From contig CAMCZO010000009.1 of the NCBI GenBank assembly GCA_945887955.1, forward strand, positions 1 to 45,371: 45,371 bases of DNA, written 5' to 3'. The position numbers and the translations under genes were made by a program. Below the pieces are notes generated by a model that did not search any database, was not told where the DNA came from, and worked only from the letters and a program-made list of their open reading frames with translations. Source of the stretch: Chitinophaga pinensis. Its GTDB lineage: Bacteria; Bacteroidota; Bacteroidia; B-17B0; Aurantibacillaceae. Positions 8,458 to 16,461 of this stretch are shown here, in pieces. Numbering within the stretch: the stretch's first letter is position 1; each line of letters begins with the position of its first letter.

Positions 8458-9063
8458 TTACTTTATAGATAATGTTAAATAAGAAACACCATTTATAAAC
8501 CCCTCTAATTTATCGCCTATTTTAACTGGACCAACTCCTGATGGTGTTCCCGTATAAATTAAATCCCCTACTTTTAATGAAACAAATTTTGAAACGAAAG
8601 AAATAATTTGATCAAAAGAAAAAATTAAATCACTTGAATTACCTAATTGTTTTTGCTCACCATTAATAGTTAAAGAAAAATTTATGTTATTTAATATAAA
8701 TTTTGTTTTATTTTCAAATTTGCCAATTGGAGCACTATTATCAAAAGATTTTGCTTTTTCCCAAGGCAACCCTTTTAGTTTACACTCAGTTTGTATGTCG
8801 CGAGCAGTAAAATCAATGCCTAATCCAATTTGGTCGTAATATTTATGTGCAAATTGTTCTTCAATATGTTTACCAGCTTTACAAATTTTTAAAACTAATT
8901 CAATTTCGTGATGTAAATCATTCGTAAAATCAGGTAAATAAAAATCTGTTTCTTTTAACAAAGCTGTTTCAGGTTTCATAAAAAAAACCGGTTCGCTTGG
9001 TAATTCAGCTTTCATTTCTTTAGCATGTTCGGCATAATTTCGGCCAATACAAATTATTTTCAT
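8458..9063 (-). CDS. fumarylacetoacetate hydrolase family protein
   Basis: 201 residues, the length of single-domain FAH-family enzymes. It opens with M-K-I-I-C-I-G-R-N-Y-A-E-H. The metal-binding acidic pair lies in H-H-E-I-E-L-V-L (Glu53, Glu55). The aspartate-containing G-I-D-F-T-A-R-D follows, and the family's closing motif I-Y-T-G-T-P-S-G-V-G is near the end. Members hydrolyse acylpyruvates (fumarylpyruvate, acetylpyruvate) or decarboxylate oxaloacetate in a Mg2+-dependent way; the substrate cannot be read from the sequence. It converges with the phosphatase gene (16-base gap) and lies downstream of the SBBP gene, separated from it by a terminator. Confidence 0.92.
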   Translation of the reverse strand: MKIICIGRNYAEHAKEMKAELPSEPVFFMKPETALLKETDFYLPDFTNDLHHEIELVLKICKAGKHIEEQFAHKYYDQIGLGIDFTARDIQTECKLKGLPWEKAKSFDNSAPIGKFENKTKFILNNINFSLTINGEQKQLGNSSDLIFSFDQIISFVSKFVSLKVGDLIYTGTPSGVGPVKIGDKLEGFINGVSYLTLSIK

Positions 9064-9153
9064 TTTATATTTATTTATTCAACTACATAGATACGTAGAA
9101 AATTTAAGTGTTGAAATTAAAAATAGTTACAGTTTAAATGTTACAATAAATTA

Positions 9154-9186
9154 AAATCCCCCTTCGCATTTAGCAAAGAGGGATTT
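9154..9186 (-). terminator. rho-independent-type terminator of the SBBP gene
   Basis: Read on the minus strand, a 14-base-pair stem (arms 9173-9186 and 9154-9167) closes a 5-base loop and is followed by a T-rich run. Two positions that are mismatches on the plus strand become G:U pairs in minus-strand RNA, so it is adapted to the transcript of the gene ending at 9207. Confidence 0.8.
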
Positions 9187-9206
9187 AATAAATCTTAAAA
9201 ACAAAA

Positions 9207-9424
9207 TTATTCTTTAATTATACTGCCTCTATAAACAGATTGATTATTTTCCATTATATTGACAAAATAAATTCCTTTATCAAATAAATTTAGGTTAATT
9301 TGATTGATCAATTCTGCTTTTTGTGTTTTAATTATTTGCCCTAATACATTTGTAATTGTTATGTAAGTATTGTTTACACTTGCTAACTCAATAGTAAACT
9401 CACCGTTATTTGGGTTAGGATAAA
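9207..9424 (-). repeat. 3'-end repeat shared with 13140-13357 (copy 1)
   Basis: These 218 bases encode the T9SS type A sorting tail. They align without gaps to 13140-13357 with roughly 25 mismatches by eye (about 88% identical). They differ even at stop codons (TAA here, TAG there). Confidence 0.85.
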
Positions 9425-12400
9425 TAGATACGCCGCCTATACCTATAGTTTGATTAGTAATACCAACACATTGATTAACTGTTAAACTACTTGTTGCAAA
9501 GGCTTGTGATACACAACCTGCAGTGCTTGTTCCTATTACTGTATAAGTCGTATTAATTGATGGACTTACCACTGCACTAGCACCTTGAATGGTATAAGTG
9601 TTCGCCCCATTTGGACTAATAGTAAAAGATTCTCCAATACATATTGCTCCAGAGTTAACTGTCACGGTTGGGCTAGCATTCACTATTAAGCTACTTGTTG
9701 CAACCGCTTGTGATAAGCAACCTGCTGTACTTGAACCAACAACTGTATAGTTTGAATTGCTTGTTGGACTTACCACTGCATTACCTCCCTGTATGGTATA
9801 GGTATTGGCTCCGTTTGGATTGATGGTAAAGTTTTGTCCAGCACAAATAGTTCCGTTGTTTACCGTAATGATTGGGTTAGGATTAACTGTTAAGCTACTG
9901 GTTACAAAGGCTTGTGATATACATCCTGCGGTACTTGTACCTATTACTGTATAAGTCGTATTAATTGATGGGCTTACCACCGCATTACCTCCTTGTATGG
10001 TATACGTATTTGCTCCGTTTGGATTGATTGTAAATGATTGGCCTGCACAGATTGCTCCTGAGTTTACTGTAATTGTTGGATTGGGATTAACGATTAAGCT
10101 ACTTGTTGCAAAAGTTTGTGATATGCATCCTGATAAGGTATTTGTTCCTATTACTGTATAAGTAGTGTTAACTGATGGGCTTACTACTGCATTGCCTCCC
10201 TGTATGGTATATGTGTTTGCTCCTGTAGGATTGATTGTAAATGATTGACCTGCACAAATTGCGCCCGAGTTTACTGAAATGCTTGGAGACAAACATTCAT
10301 TAAATTTTACTAAAAAAGCCTCAAACCAACCACCAGAAGTAGATTGATGGCTGCCCATAGTAGCTATACTTGTGCCTGAAGTTGTATCTGTAACCCCCGC
10401 CATGTAAACATTGCCAGAGGCATCTGTGGCGCATGAGGTTGCAACATCACCTCCAACACCTCCATAATAAGTCCCCCATTGGCGAATGCCCGCAGAATTA
10501 AATTTTACTAAAAAGGCATCCCCATTTCCTCCATAAGCAGATTGATGACTGCCCAAAGTGGCAATGCTTAAACTCGAAGTTGTGCCCCCAACCATATAAA
10601 CATTGCCAGAGGCATCTGTGGCGCATGAGGTTGCATTATCACCTCCATAATAAGTGCCCCATTGCCGAACACCTGAACTATTAAATTTCACTAAAAAGGC
10701 ATCCTGATTTCCTCCAAAAGCAGATTGATGGCTGCCCATAGTAGCTATGCTTAAAGACGAACTCGTCTGTCCCGCCATGTAAACATTACCAGTGGTATCT
10801 GTAGCTAAAGAGGGAAAAGCATCCCATCCAACACCTCCATAATAAGTCCCCCATTGCCGAACACCTGAACTATTAAATTTCACTAAAAAGGCATCCCCAT
10901 TTCCTCCATAAGCAGATTGATGGCTGCCCATAGTAGCTATGCTTGTGCCTGAAGTTGTATCTGTTGCCCCCGCCATGTAAACATTGCCAGAGGCATCTGT
11001 GGCGCATGACCATGCACCAGCACCTCCATCACCTCCATAATAAGTGCCCCATTGGCGAATGCCTGCTGAACTAAATTTTACTAAAAAAGCATCGTAATAT
11101 CCTCCGCCAAAAGTAGATTGATGGCTACCCGAAGTGGCAATGCTTGTGCCTGAGGGTGTATCTGTCGAACCAGCCAAATAAACATTGCCAGAGGCATCTG
11201 TGGTGCAAGAATTTCCGAATTCGTCATCAGTGCCTCCATAATAAGTGCCCCATTGTCGAAAACCTGCTGAATTAAATTTTACTAAAAAAGCATCACCGTC
11301 AAAATTTGCTCCTCCTCCATAAGCAGATTGATGGCTGCCTGCAGTGGCAATGTTTGTGCCTGAGTTTGTATATCCCGCCATATAAACATTGCCGGATGCA
11401 TCTGTAGCGCAGAAATTTCCATTATCATCTCCATTACCGCCATAATAAGTGCCCCATTGGCGAATGCCTGCAGAATTAAATTTTACTAAAAAAGCATCGT
11501 AACTTACTCCTGCACAAATAGTTTGGTGCGCACCCGCTGTGGCTATACCTGAATTAGATCCTGTATACCCAGCCATATAAACATTGCCAGAGGCATCTGT
11601 GGAGCATGACAATCCAACATCAGAATTACTACCACCATAATAAGTGCCCCATAAACGAACTACTGGATCGATAATAAATGCTTGGTTTTTATTAATATTT
11701 TCAATCTCAAAACTTAAAACATTGTTTTTTATTATCCATTTAGATTTTAAGGTGTTGCCGTTTTGTTTTACTAATGGGGCTTGCTCTATTATATCGCCTA
11801 AGGGCGTTTTATAAATTAATTCGCCTTTGTTGTTTAGTTTTAATTTATCGGCTCCTTTTATTTCTAATTGTATTTGTTTGTAATCAGCCCCAGCACTTAC
11901 TAAATAATCATATTCTAAATGTCCATCTTTTTCATACCATTTTAAATCAATGCCATCATAAATGTTTTGATAGGTTATTTGTTGGTAGCTTTTAACGTTT
12001 AAAACCCCATTTGGGCAATTTTCTAAATAATAATTATTATAGCCATCAAGTGGGTTTTGTTTTGTTACCTCAGCATCTGTATTCGCATTTAACCAATTTA
12101 TATCTAAACGATAAATGGTACTTTGGTCGGGAACTAATTTTTCGTCGTCCTTTTGTATTTTAACATCAGGATGATTTTTAATTAAATCACTTTCTTTTTT
12201 CCAAGTGTCTACTCTCTTTAACTGATAAGAAATGCCATTGTTTTTTAAATGAAAAACAAGATTACCATCGCTACCACCAAATAAAACATCGGGGCGTGAT
12301 TTATAATTTTGATCATGTATTTGCCCTTTGTTTTCGGTAAAGCTAATAGCGCTGTTAGTTTTAGGGCTAAAGCCTTTGGGGTAATTAGGAGTTTTATTGG

Positions 12401-12467
12401 CAAAAATACTTGTGCTCAATAAAATTAAAAAAATAATAGCGCTAAGTTTTGTTATGTGTTTTTTCAT
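9207..12467 (-). CDS. SBBP-repeat beta-propeller protein with Ig-like repeats, T9SS type A cargo
   Basis: 1086 residues. A signal peptide ends near F-A (residue 23). Residues 35-265 are a DUF7948-type N-terminal domain opening with F-T-E-N-K-G-Q-I. Residues ~271-727 hold seven SBBP repeats, each starting W-G-T-Y-Y-G-G, passing through A-T-D-A-S-G-N-V-Y-M-A-G and ending D-A-F-L-V-K-F. Seven repeats suggest a complete seven-bladed propeller. Residues ~728-1000 are four Ig-like repeats of ~68 residues. The tail (Y-P-N-P-N-N-G-E-F onward) is a T9SS type A sorting domain. It is probably surface-exposed or secreted; binding target unknown. A strong hairpin terminator follows. The 3' end is a near-copy of that of the next minus-strand gene. 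Confidence 0.93.
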   Translation of the reverse strand: MKKHITKLSAIIFLILLSTSIFANKTPNYPKGFSPKTNSAISFTENKGQIHDQNYKSRPDVLFGGSDGNLVFHLKNNGISYQLKRVDTWKKESDLIKNHPDVKIQKDDEKLVPDQSTIYRLDINWLNANTDAEVTKQNPLDGYNNYYLENCPNGVLNVKSYQQITYQNIYDGIDLKWYEKDGHLEYDYLVSAGADYKQIQLEIKGADKLKLNNKGELIYKTPLGDIIEQAPLVKQNGNTLKSKWIIKNNVLSFEIENINKNQAFIIDPVVRLWGTYYGGSNSDVGLSCSTDASGNVYMAGYTGSNSGIATAGAHQTICAGVSYDAFLVKFNSAGIRQWGTYYGGNGDDNGNFCATDASGNVYMAGYTNSGTNIATAGSHQSAYGGGANFDGDAFLVKFNSAGFRQWGTYYGGTDDEFGNSCTTDASGNVYLAGSTDTPSGTSIATSGSHQSTFGGGYYDAFLVKFSSAGIRQWGTYYGGDGGAGAWSCATDASGNVYMAGATDTTSGTSIATMGSHQSAYGGNGDAFLVKFNSSGVRQWGTYYGGVGWDAFPSLATDTTGNVYMAGQTSSSLSIATMGSHQSAFGGNQDAFLVKFNSSGVRQWGTYYGGDNATSCATDASGNVYMVGGTTSSLSIATLGSHQSAYGGNGDAFLVKFNSAGIRQWGTYYGGVGGDVATSCATDASGNVYMAGVTDTTSGTSIATMGSHQSTSGGWFEAFLVKFNECLSPSISVNSGAICAGQSFTINPTGANTYTIQGGNAVVSPSVNTTYTVIGTNTLSGCISQTFATSSLIVNPNPTITVNSGAICAGQSFTINPNGANTYTIQGGNAVVSPSINTTYTVIGTSTAGCISQAFVTSSLTVNPNPIITVNNGTICAGQNFTINPNGANTYTIQGGNAVVSPTSNSNYTVVGSSTAGCLSQAVATSSLIVNASPTVTVNSGAICIGESFTISPNGANTYTIQGASAVVSPSINTTYTVIGTSTAGCVSQAFATSSLTVNQCVGITNQTIGIGGVSIYPNPNNGEFTIELASVNNTYITITNVLGQIIKTQKAELINQINLNLFDKGIYFVNIMENNQSVYRGSIIKE
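9466..10287 (-). repeat. four tandem Ig-like coding repeats (~205 bp each)
   Basis: Each unit encodes a ~68-residue module with the pattern T-V-N-S-G-A-I-C-A-G-Q, N-P-N-G-A-N-T-Y-T-I-Q-G and S-T-A-G-C-x-S-Q. The units are close at DNA level, and one further unit is present in the neighbouring phosphatase-like gene at about 13610-13820. Such arrays are prone to unequal recombination. Confidence 0.85.
10288..11658 (-). repeat. seven SBBP coding repeats (~195 bp each)
   Basis: Seven units encode blades beginning W-G-T-Y-Y-G-G. Blades differ mainly in a short variable loop after the G-G and after H-Q-S; the shortest is the sixth. Stretches such as the codons for T-D-A-S-G-N-V-Y-M are almost unchanged between units. 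Confidence 0.85.
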
Positions 12468-12536
12468 GGTTTTTTTATTTTATAAATAATTTGAGTTTAC
12501 CTAAAGATAACTTAAATAATTCAAAACTGATTTTGT

Positions 12537-12701
12537 CTATTTTATTATTTGCCCTTTATTTTCTGTAAAAGAAAAGCCAACAGGATTTATATTTTTTAAA
12601 CTATCAATTTTTGGATTAATCTTTTTTAAAAAAGCAGTACCGAAACAAATATTATATGCTATAAAAAAAATGAAAATAATTATTTTACTCTTTAAATTCA
12701 T
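12537..12701 (-). pseudogene. truncated N-terminal relic of an ENKGQI/SBBP-type secreted protein
   Basis: A 54-codon ORF with a hydrophobic signal segment (residues 7-20) that ends in F-S-F-T-E-N-K-G-Q-I-I-K and a stop. The F-T-E-N-K-G-Q-I block is the same as at the start of the mature SBBP protein encoded directly downstream (there I-S-F-T-E-N-K-G-Q-I-H). In homologues this block starts a ~230-residue domain, so here the gene has been cut just after it. It is most simply a relic of a second copy, reduced by deletion. A short functional secreted peptide is a less likely alternative. Confidence 0.6.
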
Positions 12702-12788
12702 TTAGATATAAATTAATTATTTAATAGTAATGTAATATTTAAAGATATACTATTTTTTTGTTTTAATTCTAATATCTTTCAAACGATG

Positions 12789-12857
12789 TCATTTAGCAGG
12801 AGTCCATCGAAATTTTTTCGAACTCTTTTCTAATGGATTTGCAAAATTTGAGTGCAC
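12789..12857 (-). pseudogene. short coding relic ending K-K-F-R-W-T-P-A-K
   Basis: A minus-strand open stretch encodes F-A-N-P-L-E-K-S-S-K-K-F-R-W-T-P-A-K then TGA. Its composition and ending look like the C-terminus of a real protein, but there is no proper start and a stop lies just upstream. Parent gene not recognised. Confidence 0.25.
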
Positions 12858-12861
12858 TCAA
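12848..12861. other. 14-base perfect palindrome
   Basis: TTGAGTGCACTCAA is its own reverse complement. It lies between two coding relics. It could be a leftover or a dyad binding site; no gene start is near enough to show which. Confidence 0.3.
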
Positions 12862-12865
12862 TAAT

Positions 12866-12955
12866 CTAATTGTAAATGGAAAATAATTTTTCTAGATATT
12901 TATGTTTGCAAAATTGCGTAATGGTTTTAACATTTTCGTGTCCCCATGAATAGGC
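12866..12955 (-). pseudogene. coding relic, copy 1 of the A-Y-S-x-G-x-E-N-V fragment
   Basis: Thirty codons on the minus strand encode a fragment beginning A-Y-S-W-G-H-E-N-V and ending in a stop, without a start codon. A related fragment (A-Y-S-R-G-S-E-N-V) lies at 16462-16539. The two differ at several synonymous third positions (TAT/TAC, TCA/TCG), as expected for sequences that once coded for protein. Confidence 0.35.
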
Positions 12956-12956
12956 T
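12910..12956. repeat. diverged direct repeat, copy 1
   Basis: 47 bases aligning without gaps to 16494-16540 at 34 of 47 positions by my count. Weaker similarity continues on one flank (both have TAATTTTTAAATG shortly after). The two copies lie on either side of the phosphatase-like T9SS gene in the same orientation. Confidence 0.5.
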
Positions 12957-13077
12957 CAAAGTTTATCTAATTTTTAAATGACATTAAAATAAATTAAAGA
13001 CATAATTAATTGAATAATGGGATTATTATACTTTCAAATTATAAATAAGTAACAAAGCAATTAAATAATTAATAACA

Positions 13078-13110
13078 AAAAAATCCCCGATAAATTACCG
13101 GGGATTTTTT
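13078..13110 (-). terminator. rho-independent terminator of the phosphatase-like gene
   Basis: C-C-C-C-G / C-G-G-G-G core stem with A-tract and T-tract extensions (arms 13078-13089 and 13099-13110). On minus-strand RNA a further G:U and U:A pair close a 5-base loop. It lies 29 bases after the stop at 13140. The flanking A and T runs would allow some function in both directions. Confidence 0.85.
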
Positions 13111-13139
13111 ATTGATGATGATTTGATTAAATTAAACCA

Positions 13140-13357
13140 CTATTCTTTAATCATACTGCCTCTGTAAACAGATTGATTATTTTCCATTACATTAATAAAA
13201 TAAATTCCTTTATCAAATAAATTCAGGTCAATTTGATTCATCAATTTTGCTTTTTGTGTTTTTATGATTTGCCCTAATACATTTGTAATAGTTATGTAAG
13301 TATTGTTTATGTTAGTCAGTTCAACAGTAAACTCTCCGTTATTTGGATTAGGATAAA
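13140..13357 (-). repeat. 3'-end repeat shared with 9207-9424 (copy 2)
   Basis: Encodes the T9SS sorting tail. It is about 88% identical by eye to the tail of the SBBP gene 3.7 kb away. Differences cluster in one ~20-base patch near 13305-13325. Confidence 0.85.
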
Positions 13358-16103
13358 CTTTGATATTCGCTTTCGAAGCTATTGTTTGGATGTTTGTACA
13401 CTCCGTTACATTTAATTGTAAGGTATTGCTTCCAACACAACCATCGGTGCTTGTTCCACTGGCTGAATAAGTTGTGCTTACACTTGGAGATACAGAAATA
13501 CTAGTTGTATTTAGGCCTCCCGACCAGGTATATGTATTTGCGCCATTAGCGGTTAAGGTTACGCCTTCTCCTACACATATGGCTGTTGCCGTAGATGAAA
13601 TACTCAAAATTGGTAATGGATTAACGGTTATGTTACTTGTTGCAACCGCTTGTGATACGCATCCTGATGAACTTGTTCCTGATACTGTATAAGAAGTGTT
13701 AGCTCCTGGACTAACCACTGCGTTACCGCCTTGTATGGTATAAGTATTTGCTCCGTTTGGATTAATAGTAAAGTTTTGTCCAGCACAAATTGCTCCTGAG
13801 TTTACCGTGATTATTGGGTTCGGATTAATAACAATAGTCTTTGTTGAAGGACTATATCCAAAAGCATTAGATGTTACTAAAGTAACACTATAAGTTCCTG
13901 CATTATTAAATGCAAATAAAGGATTTTGTGAGGTTGGCGAAGTAATAGTAACTCCTGCTGAAGGTGAAACCGACCAAGACCATGAGGTAGGTGAATATGT
14001 TGAAATATCGTTAAAATTTACAGCAACACCTGCGCAATAAGGTGCTGTGCTATATCCAAAATCAGCATTTGGAGCGGCCCCTCCACTTAAAACAAATTTA
14101 AAAGTATCCGCCACGCAGCTGTTTGGGTCTTTCACCCAAAATGTAGCATTTACCGAAGTGGTAACTGAAATAGAATTAGTTGTTACTGAATTACTCCAAA
14201 CATAAGTACCTGGCCACGAAGCGCTAATATTTGTTGTTGATGTAGGTGTTACGGTATATATTTTAACTGTATTAACGTCTTTGTAAATTGTAAACTTATC
14301 CCGTATTACACCATCTGCACAAAGCCATTTGGCATCTAAACGGTTATTTTGAATATCTAAAATTAACGAGCCACCATATGTTGCATTCGAGTAATGCATA
14401 GCATTGTGTGGAAACGAACCTTGAGTACCGCCTAATTGGCCGGCAGAACCTGATAAAACATAAACAGTTCCGTTTTTTACATTTATTGAATCTTTTAAAT
14501 AAGGACATGAATTTGCACTACCATCGTATAATCCGGATTGATTGCTTAAGTTATGAGTGCCTGAGTTAAAAGATGCCTCATTTCCGTAATGACCTTTCAT
14601 TAATTTTGACCTTTCATAATCGTGACTGTGACCACACATAATCATATCTACTTTATTACGCTCTAAAATTCTTATAAAACGAGTGCGAACTGCTACTAAG
14701 TCAGATTCAGAATCTGAATTATGTGATCCCATTGTATATGGAGGATGGTGCCAGTATGCAATAGTCCATTTTTTGTTATTTGCTGCTAAATCGGCTTTTA
14801 ACCAAACAGCTTGTGCGCCTAAAGTATCGTACATTTTATTTCCATCTTGATTACCGTAAGAGTCTAACGAAATAAAATGTATATTTCCATAGTCGTAAGA
14901 ATAATAAGCAGGGGTACCAGATACTATACCACCAGCTTGCGCAGAAGCAGGTGTAGAAAATATGCTGTAATAAGGAGCAGATAAATTGGACGATGAGGTT
15001 GCATAATAATCGTGATTTCCTGGAGCTGGCCATAATACAGTTTTTTTCATAATATCGTTTTGATAAGGGGCAAAAAATTTGGAGTTATATTCTGAGTTTA
15101 AACCACTATTATAAGCATTATCTCCTAGTAACAACCATCCATCTGTAGTAGTTGTTCCTGTGTAAGCTAAATATTGATTTTTGCAATTTGTTTGATTAGA
15201 CGATCCATTTCCACAATCTCCTGTTACCCAAAATCTATAATTACCTGCGGTACCAGGTACGGGAGAAGTAACAAAGTAGTTATCGGCACCGCTTTGAATA
15301 ACGGTAGTTAAAGTGCCAATACTATAATAATATTTTGTAAGAGGGCTTAAACCTGAAACTTGAATACTATGAGTTATTAAGGAATTAGCGTTACCAATAG
15401 TAGAGGTTAAGGCAGTAGATGAAGTGCCGTAAGCTAATTTAGTATTGGTAGCAAAGTCTGTTTCCCAACGCACTATCATAGAATTTTGTGTGCCAATTTG
15501 TAAATAAGGGCCTTTTATTATAGTTGCAGATGGTATAGATGTTACACCTAATAATTGAAACTCTAAGGAAAGATCTGAACTTGAAAGGTTACACTGATGA
15601 ATTTCTACAGCAACGGTGTTATTCCCATTAGTAAATGTGCCTGCAGCCAGGGTAAAAGTTTGTATCGTTGAGCCATCATCTGAACAATTTGTACTTGCAA
15701 AAGTGTTGAAAGAAATATTACCTAAAGGCATATTGTTACGATTAACTTCTGAACCATTTATATATATTACCGATCCATCATCACGTCTGAAATTAATGGT
15801 GTAATATAAAAAACCAGCATTATTTGGGATGTTTATTACCTTTCTAAAATAGGTAGTTATATATTTATTTGAAGGATTCGGGCCATAACTAACAACTGTA
15901 GCTTCATCAGCATCACCGTAACCTAACTCCGCATTACCACTTGCCCAGGAAGCATCAACAAAACTGGTTCCATACCAAGCAGTTCCCTGGTTAGAACCAT
16001 TATCTAAATATTTCCAGTTTGAACCATTGCTAATTAAAGTAGTATTTTGAGAAAACCCGTTAAGAAATCCTAAAATAAAAATAAATAAAAGATTTTTTTT
16101 CAT
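13140..16103 (-). CDS. purple acid phosphatase-like metallophosphoesterase, T9SS type A cargo
   Basis: 987 residues with a signal peptide ending near F-S-Q (residue 19). Residues ~20-190 form a beta-sandwich typical of the N-termini of secreted phosphatases. Residues ~195-285 are the fibronectin-like domain of purple acid phosphatases (K-G-P-Y-L-Q). The catalytic domain (~290-605) shows the five metal blocks: V-T-G-D-C-G, L-L-L-G-D-N-A-Y, G-N-H-D-Y-Y, Y-W-H-H-P-P-Y and C-G-H-S-H-D-Y-E-R. A PKD-like domain (~678-760), two Ig-like modules and a T9SS type A tail follow. It probably releases phosphate from organic esters outside the cell. The TACATTTG -7 element at 16128-16135 and a strong terminator suggest a single-gene transcript. 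Its 3' end closely matches the SBBP gene. Confidence 0.93.
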   Translation of the reverse strand: MKKNLLFIFILGFLNGFSQNTTLISNGSNWKYLDNGSNQGTAWYGTSFVDASWASGNAELGYGDADEATVVSYGPNPSNKYITTYFRKVINIPNNAGFLYYTINFRRDDGSVIYINGSEVNRNNMPLGNISFNTFASTNCSDDGSTIQTFTLAAGTFTNGNNTVAVEIHQCNLSSSDLSLEFQLLGVTSIPSATIIKGPYLQIGTQNSMIVRWETDFATNTKLAYGTSSTALTSTIGNANSLITHSIQVSGLSPLTKYYYSIGTLTTVIQSGADNYFVTSPVPGTAGNYRFWVTGDCGNGSSNQTNCKNQYLAYTGTTTTDGWLLLGDNAYNSGLNSEYNSKFFAPYQNDIMKKTVLWPAPGNHDYYATSSSNLSAPYYSIFSTPASAQAGGIVSGTPAYYSYDYGNIHFISLDSYGNQDGNKMYDTLGAQAVWLKADLAANNKKWTIAYWHHPPYTMGSHNSDSESDLVAVRTRFIRILERNKVDMIMCGHSHDYERSKLMKGHYGNEASFNSGTHNLSNQSGLYDGSANSCPYLKDSINVKNGTVYVLSGSAGQLGGTQGSFPHNAMHYSNATYGGSLILDIQNNRLDAKWLCADGVIRDKFTIYKDVNTVKIYTVTPTSTTNISASWPGTYVWSNSVTTNSISVTTSVNATFWVKDPNSCVADTFKFVLSGGAAPNADFGYSTAPYCAGVAVNFNDISTYSPTSWSWSVSPSAGVTITSPTSQNPLFAFNNAGTYSVTLVTSNAFGYSPSTKTIVINPNPIITVNSGAICAGQNFTINPNGANTYTIQGGNAVVSPGANTSYTVSGTSSSGCVSQAVATSNITVNPLPILSISSTATAICVGEGVTLTANGANTYTWSGGLNTTSISVSPSVSTTYSASGTSTDGCVGSNTLQLNVTECTNIQTIASKANIKVYPNPNNGEFTVELTNINNTYITITNVLGQIIKTQKAKLMNQIDLNLFDKGIYFINVMENNQSVYRGSMIKE

Positions 16104-16127
16104 AATTAAGTTTGTTTATGATTTTAA

Positions 16128-16135
16128 CAAATGTA
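16128..16135 (-). promoter_or_regulatory. -7 element before the phosphatase-like gene
   Basis: TACATTTG on the minus strand fully matches TAnnTTTG and lies 24 bases before the ATG at 16103. The nearest TTG triplets are 6 and 26 bases upstream of it, so the -33 part is not well placed. Confidence 0.45.
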
Positions 16136-16173
16136 TTTGACCAATTAAATCTAAATTGAATCAATTTGTTATT

Positions 16174-16281
16174 TTATTTGCGATTTAACGTTATGTTACT
16201 GTAAGTCTTCCCTATTCTTGGGCCAATTTTTCGATTATTTAATACCGCATTTTTAAATTTTTGTAAAGACTTTAGGCAACT
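16174..16281 (-). pseudogene. start-less coding relic with protein-like C-terminus
   Basis: Thirty-five sense codons without any ATG, ending K-I-G-P-R-I-G-K-T-Y-S-N-I-T-L-N-R-K and TAA. Basic and proline/glycine-containing, it reads like a genuine C-terminus. Not recognised. A second open stretch overlaps it on the other strand, so at most one is real. Confidence 0.25.
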
Positions 16282-16433
16282 TTATTTTAATAGTAGTATT
16301 TCATAAACAAAAAAGAAACAAGGATGATGAGAAACTTTTAGAAAAGAAAAATTTTGTTGAATTAGCTAAAATTTATCTGAGACTATTTAACAATCAAAAA
16401 TTCATTTTGATATTTGACGAACAAAAAAAATAA
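16257..16433 (+). pseudogene. start-less open stretch, possible relic
   Basis: Fifty-eight sense codons with a hydrophobic N-terminal patch (I-L-I-V-V-F) then a charged region containing L-L-E-K-K-N-F-V-E-L-A-K-I-Y. There is no ATG, GTG or TTG at its beginning. It may be a 3' fragment of a lost gene or a chance frame in AT-rich DNA. Confidence 0.2.
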
Positions 16434-16461
16434 ATAGTAATTTTAATTAAATACAATACTT

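Larger units (their letters stand above)
12702..13139. other. intergenic region with coding relics
   Basis: 438 bases without an intact gene. It contains two short minus-strand open stretches that read like protein C-termini (12789-12857 and 12866-12955), a 14-base perfect palindrome at 12848-12861, half of a diverged duplication (12910-12956) and the terminator of the phosphatase-like gene (13078-13110). Confidence 0.5.

Noticed and set aside
9085..9100. Imperfect dyad CTACATAGATACGTAG upstream of the FAH-family gene
   Set aside because: Short, one wobble position, no second copy seen and no recognised regulator site.
12800..12829. Bulged hairpin (GAGT-CCA-TCGAA / TTCGA-ACTC) followed by TTTT, a possible plus-strand terminator
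   Set aside because: No plus-strand gene lies upstream, the stem has a 3-base bulge, and the sequence also reads as part of a minus-strand coding relic.
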